Shown: positions 18,030 to 26,665 of the stretch, in pieces | How positions within the stretch are numbered: position 1 is the first letter of the stretch | Layout of the letters: each line of letters starts with the position of its first letter | Assembly: GCA_041521345.1 (NCBI GenBank) | Contig: JBGOHB010000014.1 | Length of the DNA stretch: 64,000 nucleotides | Strand: one strand, 5' to 3' | From: Virgibacillus_N oceani_A | Lineage (GTDB): Bacteria; Bacillota; Bacilli; Bacillales; Amphibacillaceae | The notes under the pieces: generated by a model | Told to the model about the DNA's origin: nothing | Databases searched by the model: none | The model's input: only the letters and a program-made list of their open reading frames with translations | Made by a program: the position numbers and the translations under genes

Positions 18030-19082
18030 CTATTTCAACCATTTTTTTAAATTATTTGAAACAAATTCATCATCATGCAGATGAGGATATTCTTGATAAA
18101 TCCTGTCAATTTCTTCAGATTGTCCGAGGCTAAGCTTTTCTTTATCCAGTAGACACCAGTTACCTTGAATAAGACCTTGGCGAGCTAATACTTCGTTTAT
18201 TCCAGCAATACAACCTTTAAAATTATTTTTTACATCAAAGAATGCTGCATTCGTATCAGTTACTTGATGCGACAATGGAAAAAATTTTGATGGATCACCA
18301 TTGGCTTTAAGCGTTTCTTTAATTTCTTTAAACTGTTCCACTGCCTCTTTAGTCCAAACTGCCCAATGCCCAAGTAATCCGCCCACAATATGTTTGTTTA
18401 CTATTTTGCCGTTAACATTGATTTCATAATTAGCAATTAGATCTACTATAATATTATCGTCATTTCCGGTATAAAGTGCAATGTTCTCATGACGTTCAGA
18501 ATGACATACTGCTCTTACTACATCTAATGTACGGTATCGATCGAATGGAGCCATCTTTATGGCATGGACGTTTGGGATATCAGCAAATCTTTTCCAGAAA
18601 TAGAAGCTAAGTTCTCTTCCTCCAACTGCAGGCTGCAAGTAAAACCCAAAAATCGGAATAATTTCTGATATTTGTTTTGCATGGTTCAATAATTCTTCCT
18701 CAGTTAAATGGTTTAATCCGCGAAAGCTTAAGAGGCCTAAATCATAGCCTAAATTTTTGGCAAAGGTTGCTTCATATATAGCTTGTTCTGTATGACCACA
18801 AATACCTGCAATCTTGATGAAAGGGTGAGTTAGTTGTTTTTTATCTACTTCTTCAGCAGCTAATGTTAATACTTTTTCGAATAGATTAAACGCTGGATCC
18901 CGGATTTCAAACTGAGTGGTATGCACGCCAACTGCAATCCCTCCTGTACCTGCATCCATGTAGTAATTTGTTAATGCCCGTTGACTTCTTTCATCTAATT
19001 GTCTATCTTCCGTTAGGGCTAGAGGGTGAGCAGGGATAACCGTACCCTCCATTAACAAGCTATTTATTTCTCCTTTTAACAT
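18030..19082 (-). CDS. Dihydrodipicolinate synthase-like family protein
   Basis: A 350-residue (beta/alpha)8 protein distantly related to DapA/NAL lyases. GTGGIAVGVHTTQFE corresponds to the pyruvate-loop region and HAIKMAPFDRYRTLDVV holds the lysine in the Schiff-base position. It is longer than true DHDPS (about 290) and lacks a clean GTTGE loop, so the acceptor differs. It starts at 19082, directly adjacent to the stop of the epimerase gene, so the two are surely co-transcribed. Probably an aldolase or hydratase of a 2-keto acid in the same pathway. Confidence 0.7.
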   Translation of the reverse strand: MLKGEINSLLMEGTVIPAHPLALTEDRQLDERSQRALTNYYMDAGTGGIAVGVHTTQFEIRDPAFNLFEKVLTLAAEEVDKKQLTHPFIKIAGICGHTEQAIYEATFAKNLGYDLGLLSFRGLNHLTEEELLNHAKQISEIIPIFGFYLQPAVGGRELSFYFWKRFADIPNVHAIKMAPFDRYRTLDVVRAVCHSERHENIALYTGNDDNIIVDLIANYEINVNGKIVNKHIVGGLLGHWAVWTKEAVEQFKEIKETLKANGDPSKFFPLSHQVTDTNAAFFDVKNNFKGCIAGINEVLARQGLIQGNWCLLDKEKLSLGQSEEIDRIYQEYPHLHDDEFVSNNLKKWLK

Positions 19083-20099
19083 TTAAAACGCTCCTTGTCT
19101 TTCTTGGAAGTGAGTTGGTTTTTCAATAACTTCACCATCGTTCTGTAACCAGACGGCTGTCCATTCAATCATCTCTTGAAGGGTAACACTTGGATAACTA
19201 AATAGTTTATGAGCTTTACCTGCATTGTTAAGTAGTGCACTTGGTGCTTCATTGTTTTTAAAAGTTATCTCCTTACCAAATTGTCGACCAAATTCTTCTG
19301 CCAACCAGCGAACGGAAATAGTTTCCGGGCCTGTAATATTTAAAATTTCAGGTTCTGTTGAACAATGTAATAGCGAGCGAAGTGCATATTCGTTTGCATC
19401 GCCTTGCCAAATCACATTGACATGTCCAGTTGTTAAATCTACCGGCTTTCCTTGAAAAACTTGTTTAGCAATTTCTAATAGCACCCCATATCGCATATCA
19501 ATAGCATAGTTCAAACGGTATAGAAGAATTGGAGTATTGTTCTTTTTAGAAAAATAGGTGAAAATACGTTCCCTTCCTAAACAAGACTGAGCATATTCCC
19601 CAACCGGTTGTGTTGGTGTTCGCTCTGTACAGCCAGCCGTGGTGACATCCACAAAAGGATAGATGTTCCCTGAAGAGAAAACGACAATATTAGAATTGGA
19701 ATACTTCTCTGCAACACGTCCTGGTAAATAAGTATTCATGCCCCAGGTTGCATGTTCATTACCGGTCGTTCCAAATTTTTTTCCAGCCATAAAGATTACA
19801 TTTTCAATTTCAGGTAATCCTTGAAGTTCTTCATCGTTTAATAAGTCAGCTGCAATAGTTTCAATTCCACTTGCTTCTAATTCTTCTCGTAAATTGCCCG
19901 ATGAAAAGCGAGAAACACCTATTACTTTTTTGTCTAACCCTGCGGCATTAATTGCCCGTTTAGCTAGTTTAGCCATAGTTGGTCCCATTTTCCCCCCTAC
20001 ACCCAATAACAAGATGTCCCCTGATATTTTTTTAACATCCTCAATTAAGGAGGAGGAAGGTTTCGTCATTATTTCTTCTAACATTTCTAAATTCTGCAT
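19083..20099 (-). CDS. NAD-dependent epimerase/dehydratase-family protein lacking the YxxxK lysine
   Basis: Extended SDR of 338 residues with Rossmann glycines in LLLGVGGKMGPTMAKLA and later substrate-domain motifs (LNITGPETISVRWLA). In the active-site position the sequence reads GEYAQSCLGRERIF, so the tyrosine has Cys rather than Lys four residues on. Catalysis by the classic Tyr-Lys pair is therefore doubtful, and either a different base or a different reaction is used. It is the second gene of a five-gene minus-strand operon led by the Nramp-like transporter, with 20 bases between them. Confidence 0.75.
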   Translation of the reverse strand: MQNLEMLEEIMTKPSSSLIEDVKKISGDILLLGVGGKMGPTMAKLAKRAINAAGLDKKVIGVSRFSSGNLREELEASGIETIAADLLNDEELQGLPEIENVIFMAGKKFGTTGNEHATWGMNTYLPGRVAEKYSNSNIVVFSSGNIYPFVDVTTAGCTERTPTQPVGEYAQSCLGRERIFTYFSKKNNTPILLYRLNYAIDMRYGVLLEIAKQVFQGKPVDLTTGHVNVIWQGDANEYALRSLLHCSTEPEILNITGPETISVRWLAEEFGRQFGKEITFKNNEAPSALLNNAGKAHKLFSYPSVTLQEMIEWTAVWLQNDGEVIEKPTHFQERQGAF

Positions 20100-20119
20100 G
20101 TAATCACCTCGAAGTTATT

Positions 20120-21370
20120 TTATAGAAAAATATTTCTAATGTTGTTTATGGCTAATAGGATTAATACTATTAAACCGATAATGGCTATAATATTTTTTAA
20201 TAACGTATTTTTTAAATCACCCATTATTTTTTCATCATTTGCCACTACCAGTAATGCAATGGCAATAAACGGTACAGCGACGATGGTTATGGCTTGTGCA
20301 AAAATGATTAAATTAACTGGAGCCCTACCAAAAATAATGGCAATAATGGAACCAAATAACATGACGGCAATGATAGCTATTTTTACTTTTTTATTTTTTA
20401 AATTACTGCCAAAGCCAAGGCTGTCCGAGATCATAGATCCACCAATTGTGGCATTTCCTAATAGAGATGAAAATGCTGCTCCAAATAACCCTAACATAAA
20501 TAATGTTGTTGCCCATGTACCATATAGTGGTTCTAAAGCTAATCCCATATCTTCTATAGAATTGATTTCAATGCCTGCTGGTCTTAGAATTGCTGCTGCA
20601 GCTATCATTACTAAAAAGGAAATAAAACCTAATAGAAAAATCCCCAGGTAAGACTCCTTCACTCCATCTTTAGCCACTTCTCGTGTCCATCCTTTTTCTT
20701 GAACAAGATAGGATTGATAACTTGCACCAACGATGGAAAAGCATGTTGCAGTAAAACCTATTACTAAGCCTATTGAACCGTCAGGGATAGTTGGGACTAA
20801 TCCAGTTGCGATTGATCCTATGGATGGTTTGGCTAAAATAACAGTAACAAAGAATGAAAGTAACATTAGTCCAACTAGTACTAGCATTAATTTTTCTAAT
20901 ACGTTGTAGAAATCTTTTGCAAAGAGAAGAAGTGCACCAAATATAGTAAAGGCTGCCACCCAAAATGCCGGAGTAAATCCAAGAATGGCTGAAGACGCTA
21001 CACCAATTCCAATGGAATTACCAGCTTGGAAAGATGCTGTTACTAAAAATGCCCCAATCCCTATCATAAGAGATCCCCATCTTCCCCATTTATTTTTAAT
21101 GACTTGAATGAAACTGATATTAGATGCAATACCTATTCTTGTACTCATTTCTGTGTAAATTCCCATGAAGATAACTGCCACAACTACAAGCCATACTAAT
21201 TGATATCCGAATCCGGTACCTATAGTGGAGGCTAGGGTTAGGCTGCCTGGTCCTAATACTAAAGCGGAAGTAATAAGTGCTGGGCCAAGCATTTTCAGCA
21301 GTCTTCTTAAACCACCTCCTTTGTTAACGTTTTCATTACTTGTCGAATAATTCCTTTCAGGCTGTTGCAT
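20120..21370 (-). CDS. Nramp-superfamily transporter without canonical metal motifs
   Basis: Integral membrane protein of 416 residues and about 11 TM segments with the Nramp/LeuT-like fold. Where Nramp TM1 normally carries DPGN, this protein has GPGS (residues 40-43, VLGPGSLTLAS). The TM6 MPHN-type motif is replaced by IVGASYQSYLVQ. Both are the transition-metal-binding motifs, so transport of manganese or iron is unlikely. It leads an operon of small-molecule enzymes, which points to an organic solute or an unusual cation. ATG 21370 follows GGAGGGATTAT; a TATAAT lies on the minus strand at 21415-21420. Confidence 0.75.
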   Translation of the reverse strand: MQQPERNYSTSNENVNKGGGLRRLLKMLGPALITSALVLGPGSLTLASTIGTGFGYQLVWLVVVAVIFMGIYTEMSTRIGIASNISFIQVIKNKWGRWGSLMIGIGAFLVTASFQAGNSIGIGVASSAILGFTPAFWVAAFTIFGALLLFAKDFYNVLEKLMLVLVGLMLLSFFVTVILAKPSIGSIATGLVPTIPDGSIGLVIGFTATCFSIVGASYQSYLVQEKGWTREVAKDGVKESYLGIFLLGFISFLVMIAAAAILRPAGIEINSIEDMGLALEPLYGTWATTLFMLGLFGAAFSSLLGNATIGGSMISDSLGFGSNLKNKKVKIAIIAVMLFGSIIAIIFGRAPVNLIIFAQAITIVAVPFIAIALLVVANDEKIMGDLKNTLLKNIIAIIGLIVLILLAINNIRNIFL

Positions 21371-21582
21371 ATAATCCCTCCTATATTTTAAAGATCAAAA
21401 AACTTATTAAATTCATTATATTGGGTTAGGGAAATAAAGAAAATGTCTTTAATGTGTCTTTAAATGGGGGGGGGAGGATATGTATGTAGTGCCGCTGATT
21501 ATATGCTGAACTTTATTATTTGAACTAATGAAAAGTATGGTGAGTAGTTCAAACAACCTTAAAGTGTATGAACCGATACCAA

Positions 21583-21891
21583 GCGATGTACCGGCAACCT
21601 AATGGCTATAGCGGCGGCTATTGCCTACCAAAGGAGACACCAAGCTGATGTTAGCTAACTTCAAAGGAATTCCCAACAACATAATTTAGGCTATTGTTGA
21701 TACAAACGCTACCTGTAAGAAGCGCATAGCAGATATGATTTTAGAACGAAACCCTAAAGTAGTGGAGATGGATCTATAGATTGACCATGAAGACCGGTGC
21801 CGATAACTTTGGACAGTCAGTTATCCAGGATGTCATTAACCATGTAAAGAGTCACGGCGTTATAATTGTCGTATATGAACCGGTGCAGTAG
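21583..21891 (+). pseudogene. UDP-glucose 6-dehydrogenase C-terminal remnant
   Basis: Three frames together spell the C-terminal half of a UDP-glucose/UDP-sugar dehydrogenase: NGYSGGYCLPKET (the catalytic-Cys motif), LANFKGIPNNII, AIVDTNATCKKRIADMILE, then TMKTGADNFGQSVIQDV and IIVVYEPVQ before TAG at 21889. There are at least two frameshifts and two stop codons. The N-terminal NAD domain is absent. No capsule or teichuronic acid gene remains nearby. Confidence 0.8.
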
Positions 21892-22129
21892 TAAAATAGG
21901 GAATGATGTTTCGAAAAAAATACTTTTAGTAATGGTAGTAATCTATTCGTTAGACTTTAAAACAGGGACACAGTAATATAAATACTTCATTTGGGCAATG
22001 GTTTTCACCAAATTTCAATTATTGGAAGAATATGTGAAAACGATGAAATTAGATTACTATTACGAAAAAATTAACGACAGAGTCATTCCTAAAATTATTA
22101 CTTTTTGCGCAGCTAGAAGAAATTGAAAG

Positions 22130-22960
22130 TTTACCGCATGGTGGACCATTTTCTCCATTAGCTGCAAATATCTACCTGAATGAGGTGGACTGGGCGTTTG
22201 GTGCCATCCGACGCAAAACAGCGGAAGGCAACTGTGAGGCGGTGAACTATCATCGGTTTGCCGATGATATAGTGATTACGGTGAGCGGTCATTCCAGTAA
22301 ACGGGATGGGCAGATTTAGCCCTTCAGCGACTCTGAGAGAACCTCGAACCTTTGGGAGTGGAAGTTAACGTGGAGAAAACGCGGATGGTTAATACCTTGA
22401 AGGGAGAATCATTTGCCTTTCTGGGTTTTGACCGAAGGCGAGTTCCAAACCGAAAAAGAACAAGGTATTTCATCATGATGACACCAAGAAAGAAAGCACG
22501 TACGGCACTGAAAGCAAAAATTCGAGAAGTTATTCAAAACGGAGGAGCGAAACCGGCGGAGGATATCGTCAAACAAATCAATCGAATCCTTGCCGGATGG
22601 GTCAACTACTTTCGTGTCGGAAACTCCAGTCGTGCTTTCAGTAAAATACGTGACTATACAGAGGTGAAAGTGAGAACCCTGCTTACAAGAAGAAAACGAA
22701 GGAGAAAGCGTAGCATCGGATGGCAGAGATGGAGTAATGGCTACCTCTATGGCATACTGGGACTATATTGGGACTGGAAAGTTCGTCCCCTTGGAAATGC
22801 CGGGAGATACCAATGAAAGTGTCTACTATTTGATAGGTCTCATAACCCTTTTGATGAAGATTACGGGGTGAGCTGATTGAGGGAAAACCTCACGAGCAGT
22901 TCTTATGGGGAAGAGCTGGAGGCGGGTCACAATAGGACACGCGCCAGTTCTTTACCCGAC
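22130..22960 (+). mobile_element. Group II intron 3' remnant with broken reverse transcriptase/maturase
   Basis: The frame from 22134 reads PHGGPFSPLAANIYLNEVDW and FADDIVITVSGH (RT catalytic YADD variant), stops at 22319, and continues in another frame at about 22352-22816 with the maturase X domain (NRILAGWVNYFRVGNSS). The N-terminal RT region is missing. Downstream, GAGCTGATTGAGG, GAAA, then CCTCACGAGCAGTTC (22870-22902) is a group II domain V hairpin, followed by a domain VI-like stem and a boundary near TTTACCCGAC (22951-22960). A non-autonomous 3' fragment. The 22961-23184 stretch has no gene. Confidence 0.8.
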
Positions 22961-23184
22961 ATAAAAGCAATTTAGGATGAGCGTATTTTATATAAAAATC
23001 ATATCCATCCATAATTAACTGTAAGTAAGAGGCTGATTTAAAATAGTTATAAGTATGAAGAAAAGAGTATAAAAAAATTTTCTTTGATAAATAATTAACA
23101 ATGGAGTCATTTATAAAGCATGGATGTAGGTCCGTACCGTAGTCAGTAAAGGTGTAGGAAGAATTAGAGGCTACGGGAAGTAAA

Positions 23185-23226
23185 AAATGGTTTCGATCAT
23201 CAAAAAACTGATGATCGAAACCATTT
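23185..23226 (-). terminator. Strong terminator of the kinase operon
   Basis: AAATGGTTTCGATCATCA (23185-23202) and TGATGATCGAAACCATTT (23209-23226) form a perfect 18-base-pair stem with a 6-base loop. Read on the minus strand it is followed by a T run, right after the stop of the PfkB gene. The outer 13 bases recur in the terminator at 60375-60419. Confidence 0.8.
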
Positions 23227-23247
23227 GCATATGCTCTAAGCGCACTC

Positions 23248-24165
23248 CTAAAAAAGCTCCACAACCGCTCCCTGTACCTGCACCACTTTCGCAGCGGCAT
23301 CATTTCCCCATACACATGCGGTTTCTATAGATTGCCCATCAAGTAATGCCGCGATAAAAGCAGCTGTATGCGTATCACCGGCCCCGATGGTATCAACCAA
23401 AGGTGCATTTTTGCCTTTACAAAGTTTTAATGCTCCATTGTCTGCAAATAATGTCCCTTCACTGCCAAGTGTAACAACTACTGGTTTGTTCGTTTTCCTA
23501 TTCATTAATTTTGCACCAGCTTCTACATCATCCTGTTCACTTAGTGCTAATAATTCATCTCGATTACAATGCAAAATGGTTCTGAGTTCCAAGAGTTCGT
23601 TCAAGTGTGCTTTATTCATTTCCCTGACTCGCGGAGATGGATCAAAAATAATATCCGTTTCTTCTTTTTTGTTTTGCAGTTGGTTTAGCAATACTTTTGC
23701 GGAATTCCCTTCAAAGGAGTACCCCGATAAATATATATAATCATACGCATGCATGTTTACTTGTTCAAACCAATCTTCCTGCCAGTCATTCTCAATTCCG
23801 GGAACAGTCATAAATGTACGTTCTCCATTTTCTTCTACCATACATAAGCACCAACCGTTGTCTCCGTCAATATCACGTAGCATTTGCTCATGCTCATCTA
23901 ATGCTATCTGTTTTTTTATATGTGCAGCATTTGATCCATTTCCAACCGGGATCATCAAATCATAAGATGCATTTAACTGTTTCAGGATGTTGCCGACATT
24001 ATATGCACAACCGCCTACAATGACTTCCTGCGTTCCGGCAAATACATCATCTCCAGTTTTTGGAAGTGATGGTATGGTGACAATAACATCAATGACAGCA
24101 CTGCCTATTACCAGCGCTTTCTTTCCGCTGTTTATTTTTTGAAAACTTGTTTCATGCTCAGTCAT
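23248..24165 (-). CDS. PfkB-family carbohydrate/nucleoside kinase (YegV-like)
   Basis: Ribokinase-superfamily kinase of 305 residues. Motifs: N-terminal VIGSAVIDVIV, VGGCAYNVGNIL in the substrate/ATP fold, and DTIGAGDTHTAAF with the catalytic Asp. ATG 24165 overlaps the permease stop (ATGA) and has CAGGAGGAG upstream. The neighbourhood of GntR regulator, ADP-ribosylglycohydrolase-family protein and permease matches the E. coli yegTUVW set, where YegV is the kinase. Its substrate is probably a ribosyl or nucleoside product released by the hydrolase; no substrate can be named from sequence alone. Confidence 0.82.
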   Translation of the reverse strand: MTEHETSFQKINSGKKALVIGSAVIDVIVTIPSLPKTGDDVFAGTQEVIVGGCAYNVGNILKQLNASYDLMIPVGNGSNAAHIKKQIALDEHEQMLRDIDGDNGWCLCMVEENGERTFMTVPGIENDWQEDWFEQVNMHAYDYIYLSGYSFEGNSAKVLLNQLQNKKEETDIIFDPSPRVREMNKAHLNELLELRTILHCNRDELLALSEQDDVEAGAKLMNRKTNKPVVVTLGSEGTLFADNGALKLCKGKNAPLVDTIGAGDTHTAAFIAALLDGQSIETACVWGNDAAAKVVQVQGAVVELF

Positions 24166-25502
24166 GAAATCTCCTCCTGAGACTTATCCGTTTTTCGCAG
24201 CACATTCGTGATATAATAAAGCGTTCCACTAATAATGAATGTTATTACCAGGTCGAAACTTGAGCTGGCAAAGAAAGTTAGAAGCAATCCAACGATAACA
24301 CCAGCAAACCAGCTGACGACTCCGCCCGCATTTACTTTATTGTACTTCGCATCTTCCAGCAGTCTAGGATCATAGCCTTGTTTTCTTCGTAAAAAGATAT
24401 AGTCAACAAGGAAGATGGAAACCCAGGCAGCCAGACCAATACCGAGAAGACCTAAAAATGCTTCAAAATAGCCAAGGAAATCTCTTGATACTACGAGTAC
24501 ATAAAGCGGAATTAAAATAATGATCATCGCATGTATCGTAATTGCAGTGGAGTCTTTCATTTCCAAATTAAATGTACTCATAATCAATCTGGAAGATTTC
24601 AACCCAATGAAACACATAGGTGTGAGACCGCCAAGTGCTGCAAAAAGATAAATGACAGTCATCCACTCAGGCAGAATTTCACTGATTAGCAAAATCGGGT
24701 TCTCTGCACTGGATAACTCCGGCGCGGATGTGGCAAGTAAGATTCCTGTGGCAATGATAAAAAATAACGGAATAAATGCACCGATGGTTATATTACCGAT
24801 GATGGCAGAAGATTTACTGTTTCTGTTTTGGAAGCGGCTATAGTCTGCAGCAGCATTTGTCCAAGTTAAACCTGTCCCAACAACCACAAACGCAAGGGCA
24901 GGCAGGAAGCCAGTTAACCAAGGACCGCTGCTCATGGAAAAGAGAGTATTCCAGTCTGTTTCAGGTATGAGCATAGCAAGAACCAGTAAGGTAAGTCCGC
25001 CGAAAACATACGTAAAAAATGTTTGAATCGATACAAGCGTATCGTGTGAAAAGAAACTGGATGTAATAACCAAGCCGGCAAAAATGGCTAAGCTAATCAC
25101 GATTAGTAATGTATTTGTGCTTATTCCGAAAGCACTAAAAAGAGCCAAAAGGGTTAATGTTCCAGTCGAAACGTTTACAGATAACCAGCCAACTTGCCCT
25201 CCCCAGCCAATTAGCGCAGGTATATGGTTCCCTTTAAAACCGTATGCAGCTCTGGAAAGCATAAACGTGACTGCCCCGCTATCTCTTCCGGCAAGGCTGG
25301 CATAACCGACAAGTGCAAAAGATAATGGTCCAAGAATGACCACAAGGATTGATTGCACGAAGCTTAATCCATATCCTATAATGAGTGCACCGTATACAAT
25401 ACCAAGAATGCCCATGTTAGCAGCAAACCAAATGAAAAATAGATCTTTTGGCTTTCCTGTTTTTTCTTCATCCGTCAGAAATATTTTCTCTTTATTTTCC
25501 AT
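24162..25502 (-). CDS. NCS1-family permease (cytosine permease/CodB-like)
   Basis: A 446-residue, 12-TM nucleobase-cation-symport-1 transporter. Family features are the N-terminal KDLFFIWFAANMG segment, GRDSGAVTFMLSRAAYGFKG and a central ADYSRFQNRNSK. ATG 25502 lies 7 bases after AGGGGG; earlier in-frame ATGs, including 25508, are too close to or upstream of that site. It overlaps the end of the hydrolase gene. In the E. coli yeg locus this place is taken by a nucleoside transporter of another family, so the pair points to a nucleoside- or base-like substrate. Confidence 0.82.
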   Translation of the reverse strand: MENKEKIFLTDEEKTGKPKDLFFIWFAANMGILGIVYGALIIGYGLSFVQSILVVILGPLSFALVGYASLAGRDSGAVTFMLSRAAYGFKGNHIPALIGWGGQVGWLSVNVSTGTLTLLALFSAFGISTNTLLIVISLAIFAGLVITSSFFSHDTLVSIQTFFTYVFGGLTLLVLAMLIPETDWNTLFSMSSGPWLTGFLPALAFVVVGTGLTWTNAAADYSRFQNRNSKSSAIIGNITIGAFIPLFFIIATGILLATSAPELSSAENPILLISEILPEWMTVIYLFAALGGLTPMCFIGLKSSRLIMSTFNLEMKDSTAITIHAMIIILIPLYVLVVSRDFLGYFEAFLGLLGIGLAAWVSIFLVDYIFLRRKQGYDPRLLEDAKYNKVNAGGVVSWFAGVIVGLLLTFFASSSFDLVITFIISGTLYYITNVLRKTDKSQEEIS

Positions 25503-26502
25503 GTTCATCCCCCTGATTTTGCTTTTCTTTTTCCAGCATTTCAGCATAATGATGTAACTGCACATCATTATTTTGATCTATGATGTTAATCCAATCCTTC
25601 TTGAGTGCTTTATATCCGGATTTTGCTCCACAAATAGCAGTTGCCATAGCGCCAATGGTGTCGGTATCTCCTCCGATGTTTGCACTGAAAATGGCACAAT
25701 AATGAGGGTCTTTACAAAAATAAGCGATAGCTAATGCGGCTGGAACAGATTCACTTGTTGCAGTGCCACAGCCTATCACATCATAGATCCTTTGTGCAAA
25801 GGCTTCTTCATCGCCTTCATACGTTTCGGCAAAATCCATGCCCAGCTTTAGCCGCTCAGGAATAGATGCAGAGAATGTTTCTTCTCCTTCTTTCATAGCA
25901 ATATCATTAATGCGCATCGTTGATTCCATTATTTCAACCCAGGATTTATCTTCTATTGCCAGGCTAACCGCATGTGCAATCATACTGGCACCGCTGACGG
26001 CTACGTCACTGGCATGAGTTGGCCGGCTGACTTTACGCACATAATCTACTAATTCTGTCTGCTGTGTGCTGGAAAAAAGTGTGCCGATCGGAGCGATTCT
26101 CATCGCAGCTCCGTTTGTCAACGCTTTCTTTGTATGCACAGAAGGATCTTCCCCAGCCTTAATCGCATTTAAAGCAGCCTTGGAGCTAGGTCCGAGAATA
26201 TTATTGTCAAAAGCATTTGTGTCGTTTGCCCATGTAATTAAAGCTTCTGCAATAAGTTTGTCAGACGGCTCAAAGTTATTTCTATCGAGTGCATCAAGTA
26301 TTAGCAATGCCTGAGCTGTATCGTCTGTGAATTGTCCTTTTGAAAAGTTACATGCAACATCATTCTCAGCAGGACCATCCAGGAAAGTAGTAATTCTGCC
26401 AAAAAAATCTTTTACCTTGCGCCTGCTCCATAATTCAGATGGCATACCAAATGCATCACCAATCGCTAATCCATATAATGTTCCCAAAATCTTATCTTTC
26501 AT
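25492..26502 (-). CDS. ADP-ribosylglycohydrolase-family protein (YegU-like)
   Basis: A 336-residue member of the DraG/ARH fold family. The di-metal ligands are recognisable: GLAIGDAFGMPSE near the N terminus, QFTDDTAQALL in the middle and GGDTDTIGAMATAI at the C-terminal side. The family removes ADP-ribose or cleaves related N-glycosidic bonds. Grouping with a kinase and permease suggests hydrolysis of a small imported glycoside, not protein de-ADP-ribosylation. ATG 26502 follows AGGGGGATATTTTA. An 18-base palindrome 23 bases upstream is a likely operator. Confidence 0.82.
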   Translation of the reverse strand: MKDKILGTLYGLAIGDAFGMPSELWSRRKVKDFFGRITTFLDGPAENDVACNFSKGQFTDDTAQALLILDALDRNNFEPSDKLIAEALITWANDTNAFDNNILGPSSKAALNAIKAGEDPSVHTKKALTNGAAMRIAPIGTLFSSTQQTELVDYVRKVSRPTHASDVAVSGASMIAHAVSLAIEDKSWVEIMESTMRINDIAMKEGEETFSASIPERLKLGMDFAETYEGDEEAFAQRIYDVIGCGTATSESVPAALAIAYFCKDPHYCAIFSANIGGDTDTIGAMATAICGAKSGYKALKKDWINIIDQNNDVQLHHYAEMLEKEKQNQGDEHGK

Positions 26503-26524
26503 TAAAATATCCCCCTAACTCGTA

Positions 26525-26542
26525 TACTCATACGTATGAGTA
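26525..26542. promoter_or_regulatory. 18-bp perfect palindrome, candidate GntR operator
   Basis: TACTCATACGTATGAGTA is a perfect inverted repeat placed 23 bases before the start of the hydrolase gene and between it and the GntR gene. GntR/HutC regulators bind short symmetric sites of this form, usually over the promoter of the operon next to them. Binding by the regulator at 26666 is inference. Confidence 0.6.
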
Positions 26543-26665
26543 ATTTAAAGTATAAAGTGCCCCTTTCATATTGTCAATCTCGTTAGATTAAATTTATCTA
26601 AGTAAGTTAGAATGTTAGCCTATCATGCATGAAAGGGGGGGTTACTATAGAAATAGTATGTAAGA

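Noticed and set aside
20139..20651. 170-codon plus-strand frame
   Set aside because: Antisense to the Nramp-like gene, whose frame shows clear membrane and family signatures.
22890..23315. 141-codon minus-strand frame
   Set aside because: It covers the group II domain VI region and a terminator and overlaps the kinase end; no family signal.
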